Below, piece after piece: positions 33,036-40,864 of a stretch of 55,427 nucleotides of DNA (position 1 is its first letter; every line of letters begins with the position of its first letter). A program made the position numbers and the translations under genes. The DNA is from Yoonia sp. (lineage in GTDB: Bacteria; Pseudomonadota; Alphaproteobacteria; Rhodobacterales; Rhodobacteraceae), in contig NZ_JACUUJ010000020.1 in the NCBI RefSeq assembly GCF_014859355.1, positions 1 to 55,427 on the forward strand. The letters run 5' to 3'. The notes under the pieces are model-generated. The model saw nothing but the letters and a program-made list of their open reading frames with translations. It was not told the origin of the DNA and ran no database searches.

Positions 33036-34409
33036 ATGAGAAAATCCATATTACCAATTGCTTCACTGCTGTTTCTGGGGGGGCTGGCTGTTAGCTGGGC
33101 GACCCACGGAACCAGCATTGTCGTCAACGACCCGGCCCGCAACATCAGTATTCCCGACACGCTGACCGTGCCTTTGCAGGTGCAGGCGGCATATAACGAT
33201 ACGACGATGTTCTTCCGGTATCGCTGGCCTGCCGCAAACCCCGGCATTTTCCATGATGTCCTTGTCTATCAGGATGGCAAATGGGAACGGCGGGGCGACG
33301 GTGTGCCGGGGTCAAACCCGGATGGCCTGCACGAAGACCGCGTCGCCATGATGCTGGACGATGGCTCTGTCCCGGAATTTGCCCGTTATGGCGGATATAT
33401 CACAGTCGGAGCCGGGCTGGCCGGGTTGACGGACGAAGCCCCCGAAGAAGTCACCAAATATCTGCCCGCCACGCGCAACCGTCTGGGCGCATGGGATGAC
33501 ATGGCCGATGAAGACGTGCAGGCGCGATTGCGTGAGGCGGGGTATTTCCTTGACCTGTGGCACTGGCGCGGCGGGCGGTCGAACCCGATGGGCTATGCCG
33601 ATGATCAGAACGTCGGCATCGAACGTGCAGGCGATGATGGCCGTTCGGCTTATGGGACCAACTGGAACAGCGACCTGTCGCAGCCCAACGTGATGTTCGA
33701 CAAAGACACAACAGGTTATGCCGCGCTGCGCTGGGATGACATCATGGCAGGCGGTGTGACGCAGGACGAAACCTATGCGCTGATCCCTGCGGTATCCGTG
33801 CCGTTCGACCCGACGCTTGGCTGGCAAAACGGCGATGTTATCCCGCGCCGGACCCTGCGCATGCCTGAAGGATCGCGCGCCGATATCGCCGCACCCGGCA
33901 AGGGCCGTTGGGTTGACGGGTATTGGGATGTGACGCTGGCGCGCGCGCTTGATACCGGCGCACCGCAAGATGACAAGATCCTGAACGATCTGGGCATGTA
34001 TGACGTTGCCTTTGCGATCCACCGCAACGCCACCGGCGGGCGCTGGCACTATGTTTCACTGCCGCAGCGTCTGGGTTTGGGCCGCGACGCCGATCTTACG
34101 GCTGTCAAATTCAACGGCGCACGGCCACAATGGGCAGACGCCTGGACCGACATCACCCTTTTCTATCCGGGTCAGGTCACATGGCCGCTGCTTAACTCTG
34201 CTGCCCACGCCGGCGCTGACCAGATCGCAGAAGGGGTGCCTGTCCGCTTTCGGCACAGCCCCGAACAGTTGACGCATTACGGCATCGAGGTTGAATTCAA
34301 TAACCAGATCCGGCGGCAATGGCTGCTGACCATTCTGGCCGGTGTCATCCTTATTGCTGGGTTTGGCATTGCGCTGAACCAGTCTATCTCTCGTTCGAAA
34401 GGAGCCTGA
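33036..34409 (+). CDS. Membrane-anchored ethylbenzene dehydrogenase-type heme-binding protein
   Basis: A 457-residue protein with an N-terminal signal/anchor (SILPIASLLFLGGLAVSWA), a large periplasmic domain of the EB_dh (ethylbenzene dehydrogenase gamma, heme b-binding) type (LQVQAAYNDTTMFFRYRW, GWQNGDVIPRR, GRWVDGYWDVTLARAL) and a C-terminal transmembrane helix (WLLTILAGVILIAGFGIAL). No molybdopterin or FeS subunits are nearby, so it is not part of a dehydrogenase and more likely an electron carrier. GAGGA precedes ATG 33036. First gene of a run that ends in a cytochrome b561. Confidence 0.78.
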   Translation: MRKSILPIASLLFLGGLAVSWATHGTSIVVNDPARNISIPDTLTVPLQVQAAYNDTTMFFRYRWPAANPGIFHDVLVYQDGKWERRGDGVPGSNPDGLHEDRVAMMLDDGSVPEFARYGGYITVGAGLAGLTDEAPEEVTKYLPATRNRLGAWDDMADEDVQARLREAGYFLDLWHWRGGRSNPMGYADDQNVGIERAGDDGRSAYGTNWNSDLSQPNVMFDKDTTGYAALRWDDIMAGGVTQDETYALIPAVSVPFDPTLGWQNGDVIPRRTLRMPEGSRADIAAPGKGRWVDGYWDVTLARALDTGAPQDDKILNDLGMYDVAFAIHRNATGGRWHYVSLPQRLGLGRDADLTAVKFNGARPQWADAWTDITLFYPGQVTWPLLNSAAHAGADQIAEGVPVRFRHSPEQLTHYGIEVEFNNQIRRQWLLTILAGVILIAGFGIALNQSISRSKGA

Positions 34410-34411
34410 AA

Positions 34412-34966
34412 ATGGCCGCTTATCACGTTGTTCTTGTTCACTTTCCCATTGCCTTATGGCTTGGTGCCGCGCTTTTGATCTTTCTGCGCGTAGTCAATGA
34501 CGGGCCGATGGGCCATGCGGCGGACCGCGCCTTGCCGGTGTTTTTGATCCTTGGTGTCGTGTTCGGGGCCGTCGCCTATACGATTGGCCTGATGGTTTGG
34601 GACTGGCAGGCGCTGTCATCCACCCCGATGGGGCGCAACCACATGCTGACGGCAAGCTGGTCTTTGGCCTATTTTGCCCTTTTGGCGATCACCCGCGTCA
34701 TTCAGGGCGAGGCGCTGTGGCATGGCACCGCGCGTTTCGTGATGCTGATCCTATCGGGCGTCGGCGTTGCTTTGGTGGGTATCACCGGCACCCTTGGGGG
34801 GCATCTTGTCGGGAACTACACCGAAGTCGGTGACGTCTTGCGCTGGTTGGGTTGGGAAATCTATTCCACCTATTATGTCCCCAACCTGACGGTCGCGCTT
34901 TTGATTATCCTGGGCGTTGTGATGGCAGGGCTCGGGGTGATGGCGGGCCGCAAGACTGCGGCATAG
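34412..34966 (+). CDS. DUF2231-like polytopic membrane protein
   Basis: A 184-residue protein with about four transmembrane helices (VVLVHFPIALWLGAALLIFL at the start; FLILGVVFGAVAYTIGLMVW; a third near 110; ILSGVGVALVGITGTLGG; and VALLIILGVVMAGLGVMA). Histidines lie near helix ends (HFPIALW, GRNHML, GGHLVG), which would suit heme binding. It begins three bases after the heme-protein gene with GGAGC upstream. Function unknown; context suggests a membrane partner in electron transfer. Confidence 0.65.
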   Translation: MAAYHVVLVHFPIALWLGAALLIFLRVVNDGPMGHAADRALPVFLILGVVFGAVAYTIGLMVWDWQALSSTPMGRNHMLTASWSLAYFALLAITRVIQGEALWHGTARFVMLILSGVGVALVGITGTLGGHLVGNYTEVGDVLRWLGWEIYSTYYVPNLTVALLIILGVVMAGLGVMAGRKTAA

Positions 34967-34989
34967 CCCCCCCAGAAATGACAGTGATG

Positions 34990-35011
34990 CGGGCCCTACG
35001 GGGCCCGTTTT
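34990..35011 (+). terminator. Rho-independent terminator after the DUF2231-like gene
   Basis: CGGGCCC (34990-34996) pairs with GGGCCCG (35001-35007) around TACG, followed by four T. It lies 24 bases after the stop codon and separates the heme-protein pair from the PepSY-cytochrome pair. Confidence 0.72.
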
Positions 35012-35125
35012 CATGCCGTCCGAGCGCGATTCTGATGCTTGCCTGACACTATTTTTGCGGCGCCTTAAGCAAGGCTTCAGGTTGGTGGCGCAAATATGGG
35101 TGGAACCAAAGCAAGGAAACCCGAC

Positions 35126-35437
35126 ATGTTCAGAAATATTTTTATGACCACGCTTGTGACTGGCATCGTGATCGCGGGCGCCGCGCGCGCCGACGATGAT
35201 TGTTCCGTCCCCATGGCCGACTGGCAGCCGCGCGAAACCGTTGAACGCATTGCCACTGAAAACGGCTGGACGGTGCGCCGGATCAAGGTCGACGATGGTT
35301 GCTATGAAATCAAAGGGAGCGACGCCGAAGGCCGCAAAATCGAGGTGACGATCAACCCCGGCACCCTGCAAATCATCGAACTGGAATATGAAGACAAGGA
35401 CGATGACGACAAACGCAAACGGGGCGATGATGACTGA
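35126..35437 (+). CDS. Small periplasmic PepSY-domain protein
   Basis: A 103-residue secreted protein: signal peptide (FMTTLVTGIVIAGAARA), a PepSY-like core (VERIATENGWTVRRIKVDDGCYEIKGSDAEGRKIEVTINPGTLQIIE) and a highly charged tail of Asp and Lys. One cysteine pair (residues ~26 and ~59) could form a disulfide. Overlaps the cytochrome b561 start. PepSY proteins of this size often accompany b-type cytochromes and two-component systems; the role is unknown. Confidence 0.75.
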   Translation: MFRNIFMTTLVTGIVIAGAARADDDCSVPMADWQPRETVERIATENGWTVRRIKVDDGCYEIKGSDAEGRKIEVTINPGTLQIIELEYEDKDDDDKRKRGDDD

Positions 35438-36026
35438 CACCGCGCATAAAAACGGCACAACACCCGGCACGGTGCCGGTCTGGGACCGGCTGGTGCGGGT
35501 GTTTCACTGGAGCCTTGTCGCAGCGTTTGCCGTGGCATGGCTGTCAGCGGATGAACTTGACGCGCTTCACCGCTTTGCGGGTTATGGCATTGCCAGTCTG
35601 GTGGCGGTCCGACTGGTCTGGGGCGTGATCGGCACCCAGCCTGCGCGCTTTGTGCGGTTTGTCAAAGGGCCGCGCGCCACGCTGGCCTATCTGGGCGACA
35701 TGGTGCGGGGGCATGAACGGCGCTATCTGGGCCACAATCCTGCGGGGGCCGCGATGATCGTGGTGCTGCTGGCTGCCTTGTCAGGCACGGCCTTCACCGG
35801 CTGGCTGTCAGACGAACCTGCCCGCCTGGCACTGGTGCCCGGCGCGGCCTGGGCGGGCAAAGACCTGATGGAAGATCTGCACGAAGTTCTTGCCAATTTC
35901 TTGATGTTTTTCGTGGTATTGCATCTGGGTGGCGTTATCGTTGCCTCGGTCCGGCACCGTGAAAATCTGGCCCGCGCCATGATCACCGGCGACAAACGCG
36001 CACCCGCCCCCGGCGACATCGCCTGA
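35430..36026 (+). CDS. Cytochrome b561 family di-heme membrane protein
   Basis: About 198 residues with four transmembrane helices. VWDRLVRVFHWSLVAAFAVAW opens with the His that ligates heme, ALHRFAGYGIASLVAVRLVWG supplies the next, and DLHEVLANFLMFFVVLHLGGVI gives the paired His of the last helix. ATG 35430 (or 35427) overlaps the PepSY stop. It would shuttle electrons between quinol and the periplasm, possibly with the heme protein encoded upstream. Confidence 0.82.
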   Translation: MTDTAHKNGTTPGTVPVWDRLVRVFHWSLVAAFAVAWLSADELDALHRFAGYGIASLVAVRLVWGVIGTQPARFVRFVKGPRATLAYLGDMVRGHERRYLGHNPAGAAMIVVLLAALSGTAFTGWLSDEPARLALVPGAAWAGKDLMEDLHEVLANFLMFFVVLHLGGVIVASVRHRENLARAMITGDKRAPAPGDIA

Positions 36027-36163
36027 TCGCGCCGAAACCGGATCACCCTGCCGGTCAGGTGCCGCAAGGCGGGCGGGCAAACCGCGGATGGATGACGCCC
36101 GGCAGGATTTACTTGCGCGCAAGAAAGCGTTCCTGCCAGATACGTGGTATTCAGGAGACGCCA

Positions 36164-38209
36164 ATGTCACACGACCCGTTATTGCAGCCCTACCAGCTTA
36201 AACATCTGACGTTGCGCAACCGGATCATGACGACCAGCCATGAACCGGCCTATCCCGAAGACGGCCTGCCCAAGGCGCGTTATGTCGCCTATCATGCCGA
36301 ACGCGCAAAGGCCGGGGTCGCGCTGGCGATGACCGCCGGATCTGCGGCGGTGTCGCGCGACAGCCCGCCGGTTTTCAACAATATTCTGGCCTATCGCGAT
36401 GACGTGGTGCCCCATATCCGCGCCCTGACCGATGCCTGCCATGACCACGGGTGTGCGGTCATGATCCAGCTGACCCATCTGGGCCGCCGCACCACATGGA
36501 ACAAGGGCGACTGGCTGCCGTCGGTATCGTCAAGCAAGCACCGCGAACCTGCGCATCGCGCCTTTCCCAAACTAGCCGAAGATTGGGACATCGTGCGCAT
36601 CATCCGCGATTTCGCCGATGCGACGGAGCGGATGCAGGCGGGCGGCATGGACGGGGTGGAATTGCAGGTTTACGGGCACCTGCTTGATCAGTTCTGGTCG
36701 CCGCTGACAAATGATCTGAATGGACCCTATGGCGGGCAGGATCTGGACAGCCGGATGCAATTGCTGATGGATGTGCTGCGCGGGATCCGTGCGCGGGTGG
36801 GCACGGGGTTTATCGTTGGTGTGCGTTACACCGCAGACGAGACGGCAAAAGGCGGTATCAACGCGCCACAGGGGCTGGAAATTTCCAAACGCCTTGCGGC
36901 CTGGGGGATGGTTGATTTTCTGAACGTCATTCGCGGGCGGATCCACACCGATCCGGCCATGACCGATGTGATCCCGGTGCAAGGCATGAAAAGTGCGCCG
37001 CATCTGGATTTTGCCGGCGCGGTGCGTGCCGCCACCGGCCTGCCGACCTTTCACGCTGCGCGCATCCCCGATGTGGCCACCGCGCGCCACGCCATCGCCG
37101 CCGGTCTGCTGGATATGGTCGGCATGACCCGCGCGCATATGGCCGACCCGCATATCGTGCGCAAGATCATCGCCGGACGCGAGGAAGATATCCGGCCCTG
37201 CGTGGGCGCGACCTATTGCCTTGACCGCATCTATCAGGGGGGCGAAGCGCTGTGCATCCACAATGCGGCCACAGGGCGCGAACTGTCCTTGCCGCATGAC
37301 ATTACGCCCGCGCCTGCGCGCAAAAAGGTCGTGATTGTGGGTGCTGGCCCTGCCGGGCTGGAAGCCGCGCGCGTTGCGGCGGAACGCGGGCATGATGTGG
37401 TGGTGTTCGAGGCCCAGCCAGACCCCGGCGGCCAGATCCGGTTGACCGCGCGAAACCCCCGGCGGCGCGAAATGATCGGTATTATCGACTGGCGCATGGC
37501 GCAATGTGCCGCGCGCGATGTGGTGTTTCATTTTAACACCTTTGCAGACACCGCCGACGTGACCGCCGAAAACCCCGATGTCGTGATCATCGCCACCGGC
37601 GGTCTACCCAATACCGAGCTGTTCGAAAGCGGGACGCAAAACGCGCTTGTCGTCAGTGCATGGGATATCATCGCAGGCGATGTGAAACCCGCAGGCCGCG
37701 TGCTGATTTATGACGAAAGCGGTGATCACCCCGGCCTGATGGCCGCAGAGATCGCCGCACAGGCTGGTGCCTCGGTTCAGGTGATGACGCCAGACCGCAC
37801 CTTTGCCCCCGAAATCATGGGCATGAACCTTGTGCCCTACATGCGCGCGTTGCAAGACAAGGACGTGACCTTTACCGTCACCCGCCGCCTGCTGGATGTG
37901 GTGCGCGATGGCAACCGCCTGCGCGCCACCATCGGCACCGATTACAGCGATTTCACAACGTCGCAGCATTATGATCAGATCGTGGTAAATTACGGCACAA
38001 TGCCACTGGACGATCTGTATTTCGCGCTGAAACCCTTGTCAGCCAACGGCGGTGCGGTGGACTATACCGCCCTGATCGCGGGCCAGCCGCAACCTGTGGC
38101 CAAAACCGGCGGCGGGGCCTTTCAACTGTTTCGCATCGGCGATGCGGTCAGCGCGCGCAACACCCACGCCGGCATCCATGATGCGCTGCGCCTGATGAAA
38201 GACATCTAA
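36164..38209 (+). CDS. NADH:flavin oxidoreductase, Old Yellow Enzyme/TMADH type (N-methylproline demethylase-like)
   Basis: A 681-residue two-part flavoenzyme. The N-terminal TIM barrel (LRNRIMTTSHEPAYPEDG ... VGMTRAHMADPHIVRK) binds FMN, and the C-terminal half has a dinucleotide fold (VVIVGAGPAGLEAARVAAERG). Between them, CVGATYC plus a third Cys 12 residues later (ALCIHN) occupies the [4Fe-4S] region of TMADH, where four cysteines are usual; the second is Ala here. This pattern resembles enzymes of proline-betaine and N-methylproline breakdown. CAGGAG precedes ATG 36164. No obvious operon partners; substrate is not determined. Confidence 0.8.
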   Translation: MSHDPLLQPYQLKHLTLRNRIMTTSHEPAYPEDGLPKARYVAYHAERAKAGVALAMTAGSAAVSRDSPPVFNNILAYRDDVVPHIRALTDACHDHGCAVMIQLTHLGRRTTWNKGDWLPSVSSSKHREPAHRAFPKLAEDWDIVRIIRDFADATERMQAGGMDGVELQVYGHLLDQFWSPLTNDLNGPYGGQDLDSRMQLLMDVLRGIRARVGTGFIVGVRYTADETAKGGINAPQGLEISKRLAAWGMVDFLNVIRGRIHTDPAMTDVIPVQGMKSAPHLDFAGAVRAATGLPTFHAARIPDVATARHAIAAGLLDMVGMTRAHMADPHIVRKIIAGREEDIRPCVGATYCLDRIYQGGEALCIHNAATGRELSLPHDITPAPARKKVVIVGAGPAGLEAARVAAERGHDVVVFEAQPDPGGQIRLTARNPRRREMIGIIDWRMAQCAARDVVFHFNTFADTADVTAENPDVVIIATGGLPNTELFESGTQNALVVSAWDIIAGDVKPAGRVLIYDESGDHPGLMAAEIAAQAGASVQVMTPDRTFAPEIMGMNLVPYMRALQDKDVTFTVTRRLLDVVRDGNRLRATIGTDYSDFTTSQHYDQIVVNYGTMPLDDLYFALKPLSANGGAVDYTALIAGQPQPVAKTGGGAFQLFRIGDAVSARNTHAGIHDALRLMKDI

Positions 38210-38212
38210 CAA

Positions 38213-38426
38213 GGCCGCGCCACCAGGGCACTTTCGATAAAGCTCAGGCCGCACAAGGATCGGCACGCGCTGGCGTTTGCGCGAAACAGAGGCTTTCAGC
38301 CCGTCAACGTCCAGTTCCAGCCGGTCATCCAGCCGCCCCGTCGTTTCGATAAGCGCGGGGTCAATTTCAAACACGCCCCCCCGCGCAGGCGGCACCCTTC
38401 CAAGGCGTCAGGGGCATTGCGCAGGG
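38213..38426 (-). other. Possible gene remnant between the oxidoreductase and LuxR genes
   Basis: Read on the minus strand, 38395-38213 gives a coding-like stretch (VFEIDPALIETTGRLDDRLELDVDG and then SRKRQRVPILVRPEL). Upstream, across a run of seven G, another frame reads LTLRNAPDALEG. The two would join by a single frameshift in the G run. I could not recognise the family. It may be a fragment of a lost gene or chance; otherwise the gap contains nothing. Confidence 0.25.
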
Positions 38427-39287
38427 TCAGGCCCGGCGCCCGACCGCATCTTGCGCGGTCTGATCGACGTGCATCAGCATCCGCATCAGGCCAACCTGTC
38501 CGGCCGCGCCGGTTTTCGCGTAAATACTACGCAGATGCGACCGCATGGTCGATTCCGCAACGCCGGTTTCCGCGCTGATCTGCTTGAACGTCAGACCAGC
38601 CTGAATCAGCATACAGATACGCGATTCAGCCGCCGTCAGTTGAAACGGGTTTTCCGACGATAAAGGGTCATCCGGCGCCGTCAGGTCCGGCTGGCCCAGC
38701 TGGTTTGAAATCGCGGGAACCGACCGCAGCAACCGCGCGATGCGCCCCTTGCGCCGCCGCCCCCAAACATCGGCGACAGAGGTCGCGAGCCATTGGAACG
38801 TTGGGTCATCGGCACAAGTGACGGGGTTGCTGCGATAAAATTCGATCGCGTCAACTTCGGTATCGTGCCGGCCCAGCGGGATGACGACCACCTCCTCAAA
38901 TCCACGGTCGGTCATCCATCTTTGGCTGCGGGCGTCCATATGGCTGTGGGGTTCGCTGTCTTTCTCGCTCAGGGTCCAGACGGTGCCAGGGCGGGCATAG
39001 ATGCCATGGCCATTCAGGATGAACGGCGCCATCGCCTTGATCAGCGGGCGTTTGCCGGCCTGCGCATCCAGATCGAAACAGGTGATGATGCGCTGACGCC
39101 CGGTCTTGGGGTCGAAGCGCGCCAAAGTGACAAGCCGCGCGCCCGTAAGATCGGCAAACAACGCCAGGCTGTCGCGCAAATCGCCCGCGCCATGCAGGCA
39201 TTCGGTCCAGCGGGTCAGAAAATCGGCAATGCGAAGGGCACCAGACGGTTTTTTCCTGGTGGTATTAACAACTTTTTCACACATCAT
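38427..39287 (-). CDS. LuxR-type helix-turn-helix transcriptional regulator
   Basis: A 286-residue protein. The N-terminal ~190 residues have no clear family and might be a GAF-like sensory fold. The C-terminus is a LuxR/GerE DNA-binding domain (LTAAESRICMLIQAGLTFKQISAETGVAESTMRSHLRSIYAKTG). No receiver or autoinducer-synthase gene is nearby. It is divergent from the flp/tad pilus genes and may regulate them. Two adjacent ATGs at 39287/39284 are the likely start; no strong ribosome site is visible. Confidence 0.75.
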   Translation of the reverse strand: MMCEKVVNTTRKKPSGALRIADFLTRWTECLHGAGDLRDSLALFADLTGARLVTLARFDPKTGRQRIITCFDLDAQAGKRPLIKAMAPFILNGHGIYARPGTVWTLSEKDSEPHSHMDARSQRWMTDRGFEEVVVIPLGRHDTEVDAIEFYRSNPVTCADDPTFQWLATSVADVWGRRRKGRIARLLRSVPAISNQLGQPDLTAPDDPLSSENPFQLTAAESRICMLIQAGLTFKQISAETGVAESTMRSHLRSIYAKTGAAGQVGLMRMLMHVDQTAQDAVGRRA

Positions 39288-39431
39288 GATACAAAATCCA
39301 AACACTCGTAACAAACACACCGGCAACAGCAATTCTGGACCCAAAAGCCAATACACGGTTCCAGAACGGCATGTGCGGCCAAGTAGATTATTAACCTTTT
39401 TAAGCGGCCACGTCAAAATTTAGCGGCAGAA

Positions 39432-39480
39432 TGTATCTTTCGCGAACAAATTCAAATGCGTTCGCTCTGATTGTATCTTT
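39432..39480. promoter_or_regulatory. Repeat-rich element in the luxR-flp intergenic region
   Basis: TGTATCTTT occurs at 39432-39440 and 39472-39480, a 40-base period. Between them lies the inverted repeat GCGAAC-N12-GTTCGC (39442-39447, 39460-39465). The 463-base gap 39288-39750 otherwise holds no gene and is A/T richer than its surroundings. It is a plausible binding region for the LuxR-type protein controlling flp. Confidence 0.45.
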
Positions 39481-39698
39481 ATCGCGCGGCGCCATTCACG
39501 TATCGTTCACTTCAGCATACGAATCGCCCTGTGAGGCGCAGGTGTCAAATTTCGAATCGGCACCGCAATTTCCCGCCTAAGTTGCCGCACCCCAGAACAA
39601 CTCGCCTTTTGATCACTGTTTCTCATCGTTTTGAACGATGCGGTGCTGTCTGGTCCGTCCTTAATATTGGTTAACCGCTGTCACACTGGCTGCGGTGC

Positions 39699-39721
39699 CC
39701 CGGGATCTGCCCCCGGGTTTT
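39699..39721 (+). terminator. Terminator-like hairpin 30 bases before flp
   Basis: CCCGGG (39699-39704) and CCCGGG (39712-39717) can pair around a 7-base loop, followed by four T. It stands in the flp leader and may be an attenuator or the end of a short leader transcript. Confidence 0.4.
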
Positions 39722-39750
39722 CACCAAACCAAATGATAAGGATTACCGAT

Positions 39751-39933
39751 ATGAAAAAATTCCTGGCACAGGTTGTCCGCGATGAAAGCGGTGCTGCTCT
39801 GGTCGAATATGGCGTTGCCCTGCTGGTTGTTATCCTCGTGGGGACCACCGCGCTGATTACTTTGTCAAATGACACAGGCAAACAGTTCACAGACGCTGCC
39901 GCCGCGACGACTGCGGTTGTTGGAAACCGCTAA
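39751..39933 (+). CDS. flp: Flp/Fap-type pilin
   Basis: A 60-residue type IVb prepilin. The prepilin peptidase site is Gly14|Ala15 (DESG|AALVEY), giving mature Glu5-Tyr6, the Flp hallmark, followed by a hydrophobic helix (GVALLVVILVGTTALITL). AAGGAT precedes ATG 39751; an in-frame ATG at 39733 would add six residues. First structural gene of the tad locus and probably the most abundant product. A strong hairpin follows. Confidence 0.93.
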   Translation: MKKFLAQVVRDESGAALVEYGVALLVVILVGTTALITLSNDTGKQFTDAAAATTAVVGNR

Positions 39934-39953
39934 ACCGCTCGCCCAAAACCTTG

Positions 39954-39994
39954 ACCGCCGGGCCATTCCCCCCGGCGGTTAACCCCCCTTTTTT
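39954..39994 (+). terminator. Partial terminator between flp and cpaB
   Basis: ACCGCCGGG (39954-39962) pairs perfectly with CCCGGCGGT (39971-39979), and six T stand at 39989-39994 after AACCCCCC. The gap before the T run should make it leaky, which would keep flp mRNA abundant while allowing some read-through into cpaB. Confidence 0.65.
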
Positions 39995-40013
39995 CTTGAA
40001 CCGGAGCATCATC

Positions 40014-40838
40014 ATGCGCATTTCCTCAATTATCATGGCAATTGTCGGGCTTGGTGTGGCTGGCGGTTCGGCCCAGTTGGCGCGCGAAATGCTGACCGCA
40101 CCGCAGGCCGCTGCCACCGCCACCCCCGAACTTGTTTATGTTGTGACCGCCGCATCCGAAATCCGGCGTGGCGAAGAAATTCTTGCCCATATGCTGACAA
40201 CACAGGCCTGGCCCGGAGATGCGGTGCCCGCGGGTGTTTTCCTTGACCGCGCAGCACTTTTGCCCACGGCCAACGGCCAGCCGCGCCGCGCCACCCGGCC
40301 CATGGTTGCCGGCGAACTGGTGCTGAATGGCAAAGTGTCCGACTTTGGCGAAAAGGTCACGATCGCACAATCGCTGTCACCCGGCACCCGCGCCATGGCG
40401 ATCAAGGTTGATGCTGTCACGGCTGTTGGCGGCTTTGTTACTCCTGGCGATTCCGTTGACCTGCTGCTGACCCGTGGCCGCGGCGAAGAACTGATGGCCG
40501 ATACCATTTTGCGCAACATCCGTGTGATCGGCGTTGACCAGAAATCAGACGAATTGAACGACCGCCCCGATGTCGCCGCGACCGTTACGGTTGAAGTGAC
40601 CGCTGAACAGGGGCAGGTTATCGCGCTGGCCCAGCGGGCCGGCACGCTAAGCCTTGCCCTGCGCAATGGCGATGGTGATGACAGCATGCCGCTGGAACGG
40701 CTGCGGCTAAGCGATCTGGTGCCCGAACCCGTCGTCGCCCCCGCACCAGAACCCGAGGCCGCCCCCGTCGCACCCCCTGCCCGCACCATGATCGTGCGCC
40801 GTGGCGTCGAGACCGAGGAAGTCACCCTGCGCAACTGA
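40014..40838 (+). CDS. cpaB: CpaB/RcpC, Flp pilus assembly protein
   Basis: A 274-residue protein with an N-terminal membrane anchor (ISSIIMAIVGLGVAGGSAQLA), a SAF-type domain (VTAASEIRRGEEILAHML, AGVFLDRAAL) and the RcpC core (RAMAIKVDAVTAVGGFVTPGDSVDLLLTR). It ends with a Pro/Ala/Glu-rich linker. CpaB helps the outer-membrane channel assemble, although no secretin gene follows here. CGGAG lies upstream of ATG 40014. Confidence 0.9.
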   Translation: MRISSIIMAIVGLGVAGGSAQLAREMLTAPQAAATATPELVYVVTAASEIRRGEEILAHMLTTQAWPGDAVPAGVFLDRAALLPTANGQPRRATRPMVAGELVLNGKVSDFGEKVTIAQSLSPGTRAMAIKVDAVTAVGGFVTPGDSVDLLLTRGRGEELMADTILRNIRVIGVDQKSDELNDRPDVAATVTVEVTAEQGQVIALAQRAGTLSLALRNGDGDDSMPLERLRLSDLVPEPVVAPAPEPEAAPVAPPARTMIVRRGVETEEVTLRN

Positions 40839-40864
40839 AACCCCTGCCCGACCGGAGAGTGATC

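Noticed and set aside
39471..39674. 67-codon frame in the luxR-flp gap
   Set aside because: No ribosome site, Arg/Pro/His-rich composition, and it crosses the repeat elements; treated as non-coding.
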